Positions 41,057-49,929 of a stretch of 64,000 bases of DNA are shown here, one piece after another; positions within the stretch are counted from its first letter, which is position 1; the number at the start of each line of letters is the position of its first letter. The translations under genes and the position numbers were made by a program. This DNA comes from Aldehydirespirator sp028819505. GTDB lineage: Bacteria; Actinomycetota; Acidimicrobiia; Acidimicrobiales; Aldehydirespiratoraceae. Under the pieces are notes generated by a model. It made no database searches. It worked only from the letters and a program-made list of their open reading frames with translations, and had not been told where the DNA came from. The stretch lies in NCBI GenBank assembly GCA_965207755.1, contig OZ242297.1, forward strand, positions 2,666,001 through 2,730,000. The letters run 5' to 3'.

Positions 41057-42182
41057 GGGCGGGCGGCGTCGCGCCAATGGGCCGGGCGATCGTTCTTGTG
41101 GCGAACACTCCGATGGCGGCGGCGAGCATGAGCCCGCCGCCGGCAATACCGAGCACTGTGGCGCCGGCGCTGTCGAGGAGCAGGCCGCCCAGCAGCGGTC
41201 CCCCGGCGCGGCCTGCGGCCATCAGCGCCTGGGCGTCGCCGACGCGCTCCTCGGGGTAGCGGGAGCGACTGGCCAGCACCTCGAACACACCCGGTATGGC
41301 GGCCCAGAAGAAGAACCCCCACACCACCAGCGCACCCAGGAACAGCCACGGCCAGTCAGCGGTCGCGACAACGATCGCGCAGACAGCGGTGGCGGCCATC
41401 CACAGGCTTGGAAACCTGCGGGTGACCCTCAGACGAGCACCGGGAATGGCGACCACCGCGTTGAGGCTGAACCCCGCCGCCACAAGCGCCACGGACAGCC
41501 CCGGATCACCCGTTCCCAACACGACGGCGTAGATGAACACCGCCGACCCGCCGAGCGTGAACAGGCCCAGGCAGACCAGCAGCACCCGGGCTGCCGGCAC
41601 CGCCCGATGGCGCGCCCGGTCCGTGGGAAGCTCCCTGACCTCGCTGCGGTAGCCGAACGCGAGCGGCACCAGCGACACCGCGGCCAGCGCGGCGAACACC
41701 AGCCTCGGCCCACCCGCATCGAGTAGCAACGACACCAGCGGCGCAGCGACCACGCCCACCACCGGCCCGGCCACGGCAACGTCGCCCATGCGGCGGTCGT
41801 CGCCGAAGGCCTGCACCCAGCCGTACCAGGCCAGCAGGCCCAGAGCCACGCCGCTGACGAGGCGCAGCGGCACCAGCAACGCGAACGGTGGCAGGGCGGC
41901 CGAAACGAGGTTGGCGGCCGCCGCGGCCAGCAGCGAGGCCACGAAGACCGGTTCGCGGGGCTGCAGCCAGCGTCCGGCGCCCCAGGTTCCGATCACGAAG
42001 CCGCCGAGTTGGAACACGCCGATCAGCGACGCCGTGCCGAGGCTGATGCCGTAATGGTCGGCAATCTCCGGCAGCAGGAACGGCGTGGACACGAAGGCCA
42101 GCACGCTGAAGCCGACCGCGAGCAGGATCCCGACCTTGACGGTGGGCCGCAGCAGGTAGACGAGCCGAACAGGACTCTGCAC
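40968..42182 (-). CDS. MFS transporter
   Basis: 404 residues with about twelve hydrophobic segments. MFS hallmarks include LLPEIADHYGISLGTASLIG after helix 1 and an acidic-basic loop after helix 2-3 (GAGRWLQPREP). GTG at 42182 is chosen (TTG one codon upstream is possible); no clear ribosome-binding site. The last 30 or so residues (GHGESLKLSSCSG onward) are read from the array at 40900-41056 in a shifted frame, so the original stop was probably lost and the tail lengthened. Substrate unknown. Confidence 0.88.
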   Translation of the reverse strand: MQSPVRLVYLLRPTVKVGILLAVGFSVLAFVSTPFLLPEIADHYGISLGTASLIGVFQLGGFVIGTWGAGRWLQPREPVFVASLLAAAAANLVSAALPPFALLVPLRLVSGVALGLLAWYGWVQAFGDDRRMGDVAVAGPVVGVVAAPLVSLLLDAGGPRLVFAALAAVSLVPLAFGYRSEVRELPTDRARHRAVPAARVLLVCLGLFTLGGSAVFIYAVVLGTGDPGLSVALVAAGFSLNAVVAIPGARLRVTRRFPSLWMAATAVCAIVVATADWPWLFLGALVVWGFFFWAAIPGVFEVLASRSRYPEERVGDAQALMAAGRAGGPLLGGLLLDSAGATVLGIAGGGLMLAAAIGVFATRTIARPIGATPPARASGHGESLKLSSCSGRSWIGGRLATEVR

Positions 42183-42530
42183 CAATCGAAACTACCGGCC
42201 CCGCCCCGACCCGTCGAGCATCAGCAGCGTGACATCGGCCACACGGCACCAATCGAAACTGCCGGCCCCGCCCCGACCCCGTCGGGCATCAGCAGCGTGA
42301 CATCGGCCACACGGCACCCAGCGTCATGCCGGCCCCCGCCCCGGACCCCGTCGGGCATCAGCAGCGTGACATCGGCCACACGGCGCCCAGCGTCATGCCG
42401 GCCCCGCCCCGACCCGTCGAGCATCAGCAGCGTGACATCGGCCACACGGCACCAATCGAAACTACCGGCCCCGCCCCGACCCGTCGAGCATCAGCAGCGT
42501 GACATCGGCCACACGGCGCCCAGGGCCGCC
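42180..42530. repeat. six-copy array of about 67 bp upstream of the MFS gene
   Basis: Copies start at 42180, 42247, 42315, 42384, 42450 and 42517 with GCATCAGCAGCGTGACATCG in each. Two variants alternate: CACCAATCGAAACT and CGCCCAGCGTCATGCC. The first copy contains the MFS start codon. It fills most of the 494-bp divergent gap; 42600-42676 holds the promoter region of the SDR gene. Confidence 0.94.
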
Positions 42531-42676
42531 GCCCTTCGCGGCATTGGGAGATTTGTGAAGCGCTCAACGCGATGGCAGGTTGCTGAGCAGTCCCGTCGAC
42601 ACTGTCGGATGACCGTCGGCGCGTAGTGTCATGCCGTGGGGCTCGGGATGGCGCAGATGTTTGTGGGAGGAGAGCC

Positions 42677-43447
42677 ATGAGACTCGAGGGGAAGGTGGCG
42701 CTGATCACCGGCACGGCCAGCGGGATCGGGCGGGCCACTGCGCTGCGCTTCGCCGAGGAGGGCGCCCGGGTGGTGGCGGCCGACATCGTCGCGGCCAACG
42801 ACGAGACGGTCGAGATGGTCCGTGCGGCCGGGGGCGAGGCCACCGCGGTCCACGCCGACGTGTCCGACGACGCCGAGGTCGCGCTGGCGGTGAAGGCCGC
42901 GGAGGCCACCTACGGGCAGTTGGACATCGCCTTCAACAACGCGGGGATCATGCTGGCCGACGACGCCGACGCCGTCGCCACCAGCACCGAGACCATCGAC
43001 AAGACCCTGGCCGTCAACCTGAAGGGCGTGCTGTACGGCTGCCGGCACCAGATCCCGGCCTTGCGCCGGGCGGGCGGAGGCTCGATCATCAACACTGCTT
43101 CGTTCGTGGCCTCGGTGGGCGCGGCCACGCCCCAGATCGCCTACACGGCCTCGAAGGGCGCTGTGCTGTCGCTGACCCGTGAGCTGGCGGTCATCCACGC
43201 CCGGGAGAACATCAGGGTCAACGCCCTGTCCCCGGGGCCGCTGCGCACCGAGCTCCTCATGTCGTACCTCGACACCGACGAGAAGCGCCAGCGCCGCCTG
43301 GTGCACGTGCCCATGGGCCGCTTCGGTGAGGCCATTGAGATGGCTTCGGCCGCCCTGTTCCTGGCCTCGGACGACTCGTCCTACATGACCGGCGCCAACC
43401 TGCTGGTCGACGGCGGCCTCACTGCCGCCTACGTCACCCCCGAGTAG
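42677..43447 (+). CDS. SDR-family oxidoreductase
   Basis: 256 residues from ATG at 42677 with GGGAGGAGA upstream. TGTASGIG cofactor loop, NNAGIM, INTASFVAS, and YTASK catalytic pair; the C-terminal ANLLVDGGLTAAYV is typical of glucose-dehydrogenase/FabG-like SDRs. Acidic residue after the second strand (AADIV) favours NAD. Substrate unknown. Stands alone between two arrays. Confidence 0.9.
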   Translation: MRLEGKVALITGTASGIGRATALRFAEEGARVVAADIVAANDETVEMVRAAGGEATAVHADVSDDAEVALAVKAAEATYGQLDIAFNNAGIMLADDADAVATSTETIDKTLAVNLKGVLYGCRHQIPALRRAGGGSIINTASFVASVGAATPQIAYTASKGAVLSLTRELAVIHARENIRVNALSPGPLRTELLMSYLDTDEKRQRRLVHVPMGRFGEAIEMASAALFLASDDSSYMTGANLLVDGGLTAAYVTPE

Positions 43448-43460
43448 GGACTCGTCCAAG

Positions 43461-43725
43461 ATCTCGGGTGAGTAATGGGCCACTGACAGCCCACTAGCGC
43501 CCCGAGAACCTGCGGCCTGCCTCGGTTCCAAGATCTCGGGTGAGTAATGGGCCGCTGACAGCCCATTAGCGCCCCGAGAAACCTGCGGCCTGCCTCGGTT
43601 CCAAGATCTCGGGTGAGTAATGGGCCGCTGACAGCCCACTAGCGCCCCGAGAACCTGCGGACTGCCTTGGTTCCAAGATCTCGGGTGAGTAGTGGGTCGC
43701 TGACAGCCCATTAACGCCCCGAGAA
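43461..43725. repeat. four copies of the 48-bp element, 72-73-bp period
   Basis: Elements at 43461-43508, 43533-43580, 43606-43653 and 43678-43725. Each begins ATCTCGGGTGAGTA and ends in CGCCCCGAGAA, with nested GGGC/GCCC pairing inside, so each can fold as a hairpin. About 24 bp of CTGCGG-rich linker separate them. They fill the gap between the convergent SDR and acyl-CoA dehydrogenase stops and do not copy gene ends. Confidence 0.95.
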
Positions 43726-43748
43726 CCTGCGGACTGGTGACGTTGCCG

Positions 43749-44861
43749 CTATCGAGGCTCTCGGGGTAGGCCGAGGATGCGCTCGCCGATGATGTTGCGC
43801 ATGATGGCCGACGTGCCGCCCTGGATCGTGTAGGCGGGCGCGTAGCAGACAGCGGCGGGCACGGCGTCCCCGACGGTGGCGGCGGGGCCAAGCACCCGGG
43901 CCGCGAACTGGGCCACCCGCTGCTCGTGCTCGGTGCAGAACGCCTTGGTGCCCGCGCTGTAGTCGGCGGAGCCCTCGCCCAGAGCGCCCCGGTACACCAT
44001 GAGCCGCCCGAGCCGGTAGCCGGTCTCCAGCGCTGCGATCTCCTGTCGTGTCCGGGGATCGGCGAGATCGGCGTGCTCCACGGCGAGGTCGTACAGGGGC
44101 CGGTTGGACACCAGACGGTCGATGCCGCCCCGCTCGTGGCCGAGCTGGACCATGGTCTGCTTGAACGCCCCGCCCTCGGTGCCGACCAGGTTGCCGGCCG
44201 GCACCCGCACGTCGGTGAAGAAGATCTCGCAGAAGTGCGAGTTGCCGACCATGTCTCGCACCGGCCGGACCTCGATGCCGTCGAGGCCCATCGGCACGAT
44301 CAGCTCGCTGAGACCCCGATGCGGCGGGCCTTCGCGGCTGGTGCGGCAGATCGCGTAGCAGTAGTCGGCGCTGGCCGCCCCGCTGGTCCAGATCTTCTGG
44401 CCGTCGACCACATAGCAGGCGCCGTCTCGCACCGCCGACGTCTTGAGCGACGCCAGGTCCGACCCGGCGTCGGGCTCGCTCATGCCGATGCACCAGGACG
44501 CCTCCCCGGACAGCATCCCCGGCAGGTACTCGGCCTTCTGGGCATCGGTGCCGTAGGTGTAGACGGACGGCCCCATCTGCCGGTCGGCGAACCAGCTGGC
44601 CGCGATGGGTGCGCCGGCGCTGATCATCTCCTCGGCCATGATGATGCGCTCGATGCCGGGGCGGCCTCCCCCGCCGAACTCGGCCGGCCAGGTCATCCCG
44701 ATGAAGCCCTCGGCCGCCAGCACCTTGGAGAACTCCTTGGAGTGGCCGTTGATCCACGAGTCGCTCCACCGGCCGTAGCCGGCCACGCCCTGTTCGGCCA
44801 CAGCCCGGGATCGGGCCCGCAGCGCCTCCCACTCTGGACGCATCGAGAAGTCGAGGCTCAC
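43749..44861 (-). CDS. acyl-CoA dehydrogenase family protein
   Basis: 370 residues from GTG at 44861 (a longer frame would run into repeat DNA). Flavoprotein features: WPAEFGGGG, CIGMSEPDAGSDLASLKT (FAD/substrate signature), GQKIWTSGAASADY, and the C-terminal YTIQGGTSAIMRNIIGERILGLPR. It introduces a double bond in an acyl-CoA; the short form resembles actinobacterial steroid or branched-chain acyl-CoA dehydrogenases. No partner beta-oxidation genes are adjacent. Confidence 0.92.
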   Translation of the reverse strand: MSLDFSMRPEWEALRARSRAVAEQGVAGYGRWSDSWINGHSKEFSKVLAAEGFIGMTWPAEFGGGGRPGIERIIMAEEMISAGAPIAASWFADRQMGPSVYTYGTDAQKAEYLPGMLSGEASWCIGMSEPDAGSDLASLKTSAVRDGACYVVDGQKIWTSGAASADYCYAICRTSREGPPHRGLSELIVPMGLDGIEVRPVRDMVGNSHFCEIFFTDVRVPAGNLVGTEGGAFKQTMVQLGHERGGIDRLVSNRPLYDLAVEHADLADPRTRQEIAALETGYRLGRLMVYRGALGEGSADYSAGTKAFCTEHEQRVAQFAARVLGPAATVGDAVPAAVCYAPAYTIQGGTSAIMRNIIGERILGLPREPR

Positions 44862-44885
44862 GAAAGCCTGTATATCCGGTGTTGG

Positions 44886-45381
44886 TGCGTCAGTCGCCGG
44901 CCCCGCTCCAGACAGCGCCGCACAACCAACCCACCACACCGCAGGACGACAGCAACATCAGTCGCCGGAGCCGCTCCAAGCAGCGCCGCACAACCAACCC
45001 ACCACACCGCAGGACGACAGCAACATCATGCGCCGGAGCCGCTCCAAGCAGCGCCGCACAACCAACCCACCACACCGCAGGACGACGGCAGCGTCAGTCG
45101 CCGGCCCCGCTCCACGCAGCGCCGCACAACCCAACCCACCACACCGCAGGACGACAGCAGCATCAACAACCACTCCAGACAGCGCCGCACAACCAACCCA
45201 CCACACCGCAGGACGACGACAGCATCAACAACCACTCCAGGCAGCGCCGCGCAGCCAACCCGCCACGCTGCAGGACGACAGCAGCGTCAGTCGCCGGAGC
45301 CGCTCCAGGCAGCGCCGCACAACCAACCCGCCACGCTGCAGGACGACGGCAGCGTCAGTCGCCGGCCCCGCTCCAGGCAGC
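44886..45381. repeat. eight-copy array of 62-69 bp copying the gcvT-like 3' end
   Basis: Copies begin at about 44890, 44958, 45026, 45094, 45163, 45225, 45287 and 45355. The last is the gene end, sharing 27 bp from the stop codon (TCAGTCGCCGGCCCCGC); filler carries CCAACCCACCACACCGC. It covers essentially the whole 493-bp gap. Confidence 0.96.
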
Positions 45382-46548
45382 TCGGGGCAACTGCTTCTCC
45401 TTGTCTACGAACGGGAGGGTGTCGACGGTGGCCTCATGGAGGCTGCCGTCGTGGCCGTGCAGGAGAACCGTCTTGCCGTTCCAGCCGTCTCCCGGCAGAG
45501 GCGCATCGAAACGCACGTAGCCGATGCCGGCGTCGAGCGTGGGCGACCACGATCCGGCGGTCATGTGGCCGACCGGGCCGTCATCGAGGTGGACGTGCAT
45601 ACCGGCCTGCGGCGTGGCGGTGACGCAGACCAGGCCGAACAGCAGCTGGCTGCGGTCGGCGGTCTCCAGTGCGTCCCGGCCGATGAAGTCGTCCTTGTCG
45701 AGCTTGACGAACTGCCCGAGACCGGCGGCGTAGGGCGTCAACCCGGCCTCGATGTCGGTGCCGTTGTCGAGGATCCCCGACTCGATGCGCCGGAGGCCCA
45801 TCGACGACGACGAGCTGAACTCCATCCCGAACGGCGCCCCGCAGGCGAGCAGGCCGTCCCAGAGGGCGTCGTGGTCGGTGGGCTCCGGGCCGCTGTTGCA
45901 GTAGACCTCGATCCCGACCTCCCCCGTCCACCCGGTGCGCGACACCCACAGCCGCTGGCCGCACACATCGAAGAAGCCGGCGTGGAAGTACTTGAAGTCC
46001 GGCGACAGCCCGCCGCCGATGGCCGCGTCGAGCACGTGGAGCGACTTCGGTCCCTGGACCTGCAGCACCCGCGAGTGGGGGTCGCGCACCTCGACGTCGA
46101 GGCCGATGGCGTGGGCCTCGAGCCAGCTCTCGAACTCGCCGTTGGCCTTGACGTACCAGAACCGGTCGCCGGCCAGCCGCATGACCACGCCGTCCATTAG
46201 GATGGTGCCGTCGGCACGGCAGGCCAGGCCGTAGCGGGCCCGCCCCAGCGGGAGAGCCTCGACCCGGCAGGTGAGGACCTTCTCAAGCAGCCCGCTCGCA
46301 TCGGGGCCGACGATCTCGAGCGGCTTCTCCGGGACGTCGTACAGCATCACGCCGCGCCGCAGCTTCCAGTAGTTGGGGATCGGGTCCTCGTCGGCGGTCG
46401 CCTTCACCGGGTAGAGGCGGTCGCAGTACAGGCAGAAGACCGTCTGATCGGTTGCGTAGCGGTGGGCGAACGGGGACTGCCCGATGCGGAACGCGCTCAA
46501 CTGGACAGTGCCGAACGACTCGATGTAGTAGTGCCTGTCCCCGGTCAT
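45355..46548 (-). CDS. aminomethyltransferase (GcvT/DmdA-like) family protein
   Basis: 397 residues from ATG at 46548. GcvT-fold segments: RRGVMLYDV, VQGPKSLHVLDA, SRTGWTGEVGIEVY, LRRIESGILDNGTDIEAGLTP and FIGRDAL, which bind tetrahydrofolate and an amino-methyl donor. An N-terminal extension has CLYCDRLYPV, an unusual Cys-x-x-Cys. Stand-alone GcvT relatives demethylate sarcosine, glycine betaine products, DMSP or aromatic ethers. No other glycine-cleavage genes are here, so a demethylase role is more likely than glycine cleavage. Confidence 0.85.
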   Translation of the reverse strand: MTGDRHYYIESFGTVQLSAFRIGQSPFAHRYATDQTVFCLYCDRLYPVKATADEDPIPNYWKLRRGVMLYDVPEKPLEIVGPDASGLLEKVLTCRVEALPLGRARYGLACRADGTILMDGVVMRLAGDRFWYVKANGEFESWLEAHAIGLDVEVRDPHSRVLQVQGPKSLHVLDAAIGGGLSPDFKYFHAGFFDVCGQRLWVSRTGWTGEVGIEVYCNSGPEPTDHDALWDGLLACGAPFGMEFSSSSSMGLRRIESGILDNGTDIEAGLTPYAAGLGQFVKLDKDDFIGRDALETADRSQLLFGLVCVTATPQAGMHVHLDDGPVGHMTAGSWSPTLDAGIGYVRFDAPLPGDGWNGKTVLLHGHDGSLHEATVDTLPFVDKEKQLPRAAWSGAGD

Positions 46549-46664
46549 CGGTACCTCGAACGCTTGGCGGGCCGGCTCAGGGTAGCCACGCAACCCGTGT
46601 GCCATGCATCGGCCTGAGCTTGGATGGGACCGATCTAGGTTTGGACCAAGTCTAGAATCATTGC

Positions 46665-46670
46665 TATCGT
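46665..46670 (+). promoter_or_regulatory. -10-like box upstream of the furA 5' repeats
   Basis: TATCGT in the context TTGCTATCGTGGGG ends 6 nt before the first of three GTG copies (46677), the leaderless distance. AT-rich TCTAGAATCATTGCTA just upstream is a reasonable Fur-type autoregulatory site, though no family consensus was tested. Confidence 0.5.
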
Positions 46671-46676
46671 GGGGCC

Positions 46677-46854
46677 GTGATCCGGGACGCCCGCCAGCTG
46701 CTGCGAGGAACACGAACATGCTGAGCGGGACGTCGTTCTGGAAGGGGCCGTGATCCGGGACGCCCGCCAGCTGCTGCGAGGAACACGAACATGCTGAGCG
46801 GGACGTCGTTCTGGAAGGGGCCGTGATCCGGGACGCCCGCCAGCTGCTGCGAGG
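46677..46854. repeat. 73-bp triplication of the furA start
   Basis: The first 32 bp of furA from its GTG occur at 46677, 46750 and 46823. In the first two copies they are followed by foreign filler containing GTTCTGGAAGGGGCC. Each upstream copy reads as a 15-codon frame with the furA N-terminus (IRDARQLLRG) ending in TGA. GGGGCC precedes all three, a possible microhomology. Confidence 0.95.
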
Positions 46855-47263
46855 CCACGGGATCCAGGTCACCGCCCAGCGGCTGGCCGTGCTGACCGCA
46901 GTGTCGGCCCGCCCCCACGCCACCGCCGACGACATAGCCGGCGACGTGCGCGAGAGCATCGGGGCGGTGTCGCGCCAGGCGGTGTTCGACGCGCTGGGCG
47001 TGCTGTCCGAGAAGGGCCTGATCCGGCGCATCCAGCCGGCCCGGTCGCCGGCCCGCTACGAGGACCGGGTCGACGACAACCACCACCACCTGGTGTGCCG
47101 CCAATGCGGCCGCATGGTCGACGTCGACTGCGCGGCCGGCTACCGCCCGTGCCTGGAGGTCGACGACGACTTCGGCTTCGACATCGACGAGGCCGAGGTC
47201 ATCTACTGGGGCTGCTGCCCCGCCTGCCAGAGAGCGCCCGTCGCCGCCGGCCAGAAACCCTGA
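46823..47263 (+). CDS. furA: Fur-family regulator, FurA type
   Basis: 146 residues from the third GTG. Winged-helix DNA-binding part (QVTAQRLAVL, SRQAVFDALGVLSEKG), metal site with DNHHHLVC and structural zinc pairs Cys92-x-x-Cys95 and Cys132-x-x-Cys135. It lies directly upstream of katG in the same direction, as FurA does in mycobacteria and streptomycetes, where it represses katG until oxidised. GGAAGG 5 nt before the GTG can serve as ribosome-binding site. The two upstream minicopies may influence its translation. Confidence 0.93.
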   Translation: MIRDARQLLRGHGIQVTAQRLAVLTAVSARPHATADDIAGDVRESIGAVSRQAVFDALGVLSEKGLIRRIQPARSPARYEDRVDDNHHHLVCRQCGRMVDVDCAAGYRPCLEVDDDFGFDIDEAEVIYWGCCPACQRAPVAAGQKP

Positions 47264-47580
47264 GAAATCGACACCATCAACCCCCCGCTGACCGCTCACG
47301 GCGTCCGCGTCCCCGAACACCAGCCAGAAACTCTGAGATCGACACCATCAACCCCCAACTGACCGCTCACCGCGTCCGCGTCCCCCAACACCGGCCAAGA
47401 ACCCTGAGATCGACACCATCAACCCCCCGCTGACCGCTCACGGCGTCCGCGTCCCCGAACACCGGCCAAGAACCCTGAGATCGACACCATCAACCCCCAA
47501 CTGACCGCTCACCGCGTCCGCGTCCCCGAACACCGGCCAAGAACCCCGAGATCGACACCATCAACCCCCCAATCATTCAA
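47250..47580. repeat. five-copy 71-bp array between furA and katG
   Basis: CGACACCATCAACCCCC copies start at 47269, 47340, 47411, 47482 and 47553, exact 71-bp period. Two variants alternate A-B-A-B (CCCGCTGACC versus CCAACTGACC), showing a 142-bp second-level duplication. Each copy includes a version of the furA end (CCAGAAACCCTGAG). It is the whole 326-bp gap apart from the katG ribosome-binding site. Confidence 0.96.
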
Positions 47581-47589
47581 GGAGCACCG

Positions 47590-49815
47590 ATGACCAACCA
47601 AGACACCAGCCCCGCTGCCGACGCCGCTTCCGCCGGAGGCTGCCCCGTGCTGCACGAGGCGCCCGCGGCAGCCATGGGCTCGCTGGCCAACCAGCACTGG
47701 TGGCCCGAGCAGCTCAACCTGCGGCCCCTCAACAAGAACGCCGCCCAGATCGACCCGATGGGCGACGGCTTCGACTACGCCGCCGAGTTCAACAGCCTCG
47801 ACCTCGCCGCAGTCAAGGCCGACATAGAGGATGCGCTGACCACTTCGCAGGACTGGTGGCCGGCCGACTACGGCCACTACGGGCCGCTGATCATCCGCAT
47901 GACGTGGCACAGCGCCGGCACCTACCGCGTCCACGACGGGCGGGGCGGCGGCGGCTCGGGCACGCACCGCTTCGCGCCGCTCAACAGCTGGCCCGACAAC
48001 GCCAACCTCGACAAGGCCCGCCGGCTGCTGTGGCCGGTCAAGCAGAAGCACGGCCGCAAGATCTCCTGGGCCGACCTGATGATCCTGGCCGGCAACGTGG
48101 CGCTGGAGTCGATGGGCTTCAAGACGTTCGGCTTCGGCGGCGGCCGGGCGGACGTGTGGGAGCCCGAGGAGGACATCTACTGGGGCCCCGAGACCGGCTG
48201 GCTCGACGACGAGCGCTACAGCGGCGACCGCGAGCTCGCCGACCCGCTCGGCGCCGTGCAGATGGGCCTGATCTACGTGAACCCCGAGGGCCCCAACGGC
48301 ACCCCCGACCCGCTGGCCGCGGCCCGCGACATCCGTGAGACGTTCGCCCGCATGGCCATGGACGACACCGAGACGGTGGCGCTGATCGCCGGTGGCCACA
48401 CCTTCGGCAAGACCCACGGCGCGGCCGACGGCGACCAGTACGTCGGCCCCGAGCCCGAGGGCGCCAGCCTCGAGGAGCAGGGCCTGGGCTGGACCAGCAC
48501 CTTCGGCACCGGCGTCGGCGACGACGCCATCACCAGCGGCCTCGAAGGCGCATGGACGCCCACTCCGACGGCATGGGACAACAGCTTCTTCGAGACGCTG
48601 TTCGCCTACGAGTGGGAGCTCACCAAGAGCCCCGCCGGCGCCTGGCAGTGGGTTCCGGTCGACGGCGGCGGGGCCGGCACCGTGCCCGACGCCCACGACC
48701 CGTCGAGGAGCCACCCCCCGGTGATGCTGACCACCGACCTGTCGCTGCGCATGGACCCCGACTACGAACCGATCTCGCGGCGCTTCCTGGAGAACCCCGA
48801 CGAGTTCGCCGACGCCTTCGCCCGGGCGTGGTTCAAGCTCGTTCACCGCGACATGGGTCCGGTGGCCCGGTATCTCGGACCGGAGGTCCCCGACGAGGAG
48901 CTGATCTGGCAGGACCCGGTCCCCGCCGTCGACCACGACCTGGTCGACGACGCCGACGTGGCCGCCCTCAAGGCCCGGATCCTGGACTCCGGGCTCTCGG
49001 TGGCGCAGCTGGCGGCGGCCGCCTGGGCGTCGGCGTCGACGTTCCGCGACAGCGACATGCGCGGCGGAGCCAACGGCGCCCGTGTCCGGCTGGCCCCCCA
49101 GATCGACTGGGAGGCCAACGATCCGGCGTCTCTGGCCGAGGTGCTGGACACGCTGGAGGGCATCCAGGCCGAGTTCAACCGCACTTCGGGCGCCGGCAAG
49201 CGGGTGTCGCTGGCCGACCTGATCGTGCTGGGCGGCGGCGCGGCCGTCGAGGAGGCCGCCCGGCGTGCCGGGGTCGAGGTCGCGGTCCCCTTCTCGCCGG
49301 GGCGCACCGACGCCTCGCCGGAGCAGACCGACGTCGAGTCGTTCGCGGTGCTGGAGCCGACCGCCGACGGGTTCCGCAACTACTGGCGGGCCAGCGACAA
49401 GCGCCGCCCCGAGACGGTGCTGGTCGACAAGGCCAGCCTGCTGTCGCTGACCGCGCCGGAGATGACGGTGCTGGTCGGCGGCATGAGGGCCATGGGCGCC
49501 AACTCGGCGGGATCGTCGCTGGGCGTGCTCACCGGCCGGGCCGGGACCCTGACCAACGACTTCTTCGTGAACCTGCTCGACATGGGCACCGAGTGGCGGG
49601 TGTCGGAGACCGAGCACGTCTACGAGGGCCGCGACCGCGACAGCGGCGACCTGCGCTGGACCGCCACCGCCGTCGACCTGGTGTTCGGCTCGAACTCCCA
49701 GCTGCGGGCCGTCGCCGAGGTCTACGGATCCGACGACGCCCACGAGAAGTTCGTGTACGACTTCGTGGCGGCCTGGCACAAGGTCATGAGCCTGGACCGC
49801 TTCGACCTGTCCTGA
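47590..49815 (+). CDS. katG: catalase-peroxidase
   Basis: 741 residues, the full two-domain length. Distal site Arg103-Met-Thr-Trp106-His107 (IIRMTWHSAGTYR), proximal His270 (AGGHTFGKTHG), and the Trp-Tyr-Met adduct residues Trp106, Tyr229 (MGLIYVNPEGP) and Met255 are all present. It removes hydrogen peroxide in the cytoplasm using haem. AAGGAG 5 nt upstream gives a good start. Regulation by FurA is inferred from gene order. Confidence 0.98.
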   Translation: MTNQDTSPAADAASAGGCPVLHEAPAAAMGSLANQHWWPEQLNLRPLNKNAAQIDPMGDGFDYAAEFNSLDLAAVKADIEDALTTSQDWWPADYGHYGPLIIRMTWHSAGTYRVHDGRGGGGSGTHRFAPLNSWPDNANLDKARRLLWPVKQKHGRKISWADLMILAGNVALESMGFKTFGFGGGRADVWEPEEDIYWGPETGWLDDERYSGDRELADPLGAVQMGLIYVNPEGPNGTPDPLAAARDIRETFARMAMDDTETVALIAGGHTFGKTHGAADGDQYVGPEPEGASLEEQGLGWTSTFGTGVGDDAITSGLEGAWTPTPTAWDNSFFETLFAYEWELTKSPAGAWQWVPVDGGGAGTVPDAHDPSRSHPPVMLTTDLSLRMDPDYEPISRRFLENPDEFADAFARAWFKLVHRDMGPVARYLGPEVPDEELIWQDPVPAVDHDLVDDADVAALKARILDSGLSVAQLAAAAWASASTFRDSDMRGGANGARVRLAPQIDWEANDPASLAEVLDTLEGIQAEFNRTSGAGKRVSLADLIVLGGGAAVEEAARRAGVEVAVPFSPGRTDASPEQTDVESFAVLEPTADGFRNYWRASDKRRPETVLVDKASLLSLTAPEMTVLVGGMRAMGANSAGSSLGVLTGRAGTLTNDFFVNLLDMGTEWRVSETEHVYEGRDRDSGDLRWTATAVDLVFGSNSQLRAVAEVYGSDDAHEKFVYDFVAAWHKVMSLDRFDLS

Positions 49816-49837
49816 GCCCGCCAAGGCACGTCGGCCT

Positions 49838-49886
49838 GAACTTCAATGGGTTAGCCACCTCAGGGGTGGTAAACCCATTGAAGTTC
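49838..49886. terminator. long imperfect hairpin after katG
   Basis: GAACTTCAATGGGTT and AACCCATTGAAGTTC form a 15-bp perfect stem, extended inward by CCACC/GGTGG, 23 nt after the katG stop. It is AT-richer than its surroundings and lacks a T-run. A terminator is most likely; an operator for the following SDR gene is possible. Confidence 0.75.
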
Positions 49887-49929
49887 GCCGGCCGCTCCGC
49901 AGCCGGTAGCACGCCTACCCTTGTGGGCG

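Noticed and set aside
43461..43725. plain Rho-independent terminators only
   Set aside because: The hairpin potential is real, but four tandem near-identical copies and the same unit between divergent starts at 63331 are not explained by termination.
44886..45381. CRISPR-like array (periods of 61-73 bp with conserved and less conserved halves)
   Set aside because: The fillers are nearly the same from copy to copy, the conserved half is the end of the adjacent gene, and no cas genes are in the window.
47509..49824. 771-codon minus-strand frame opposite katG
   Set aside because: Shadow of katG, which has every active-site residue on the plus strand.
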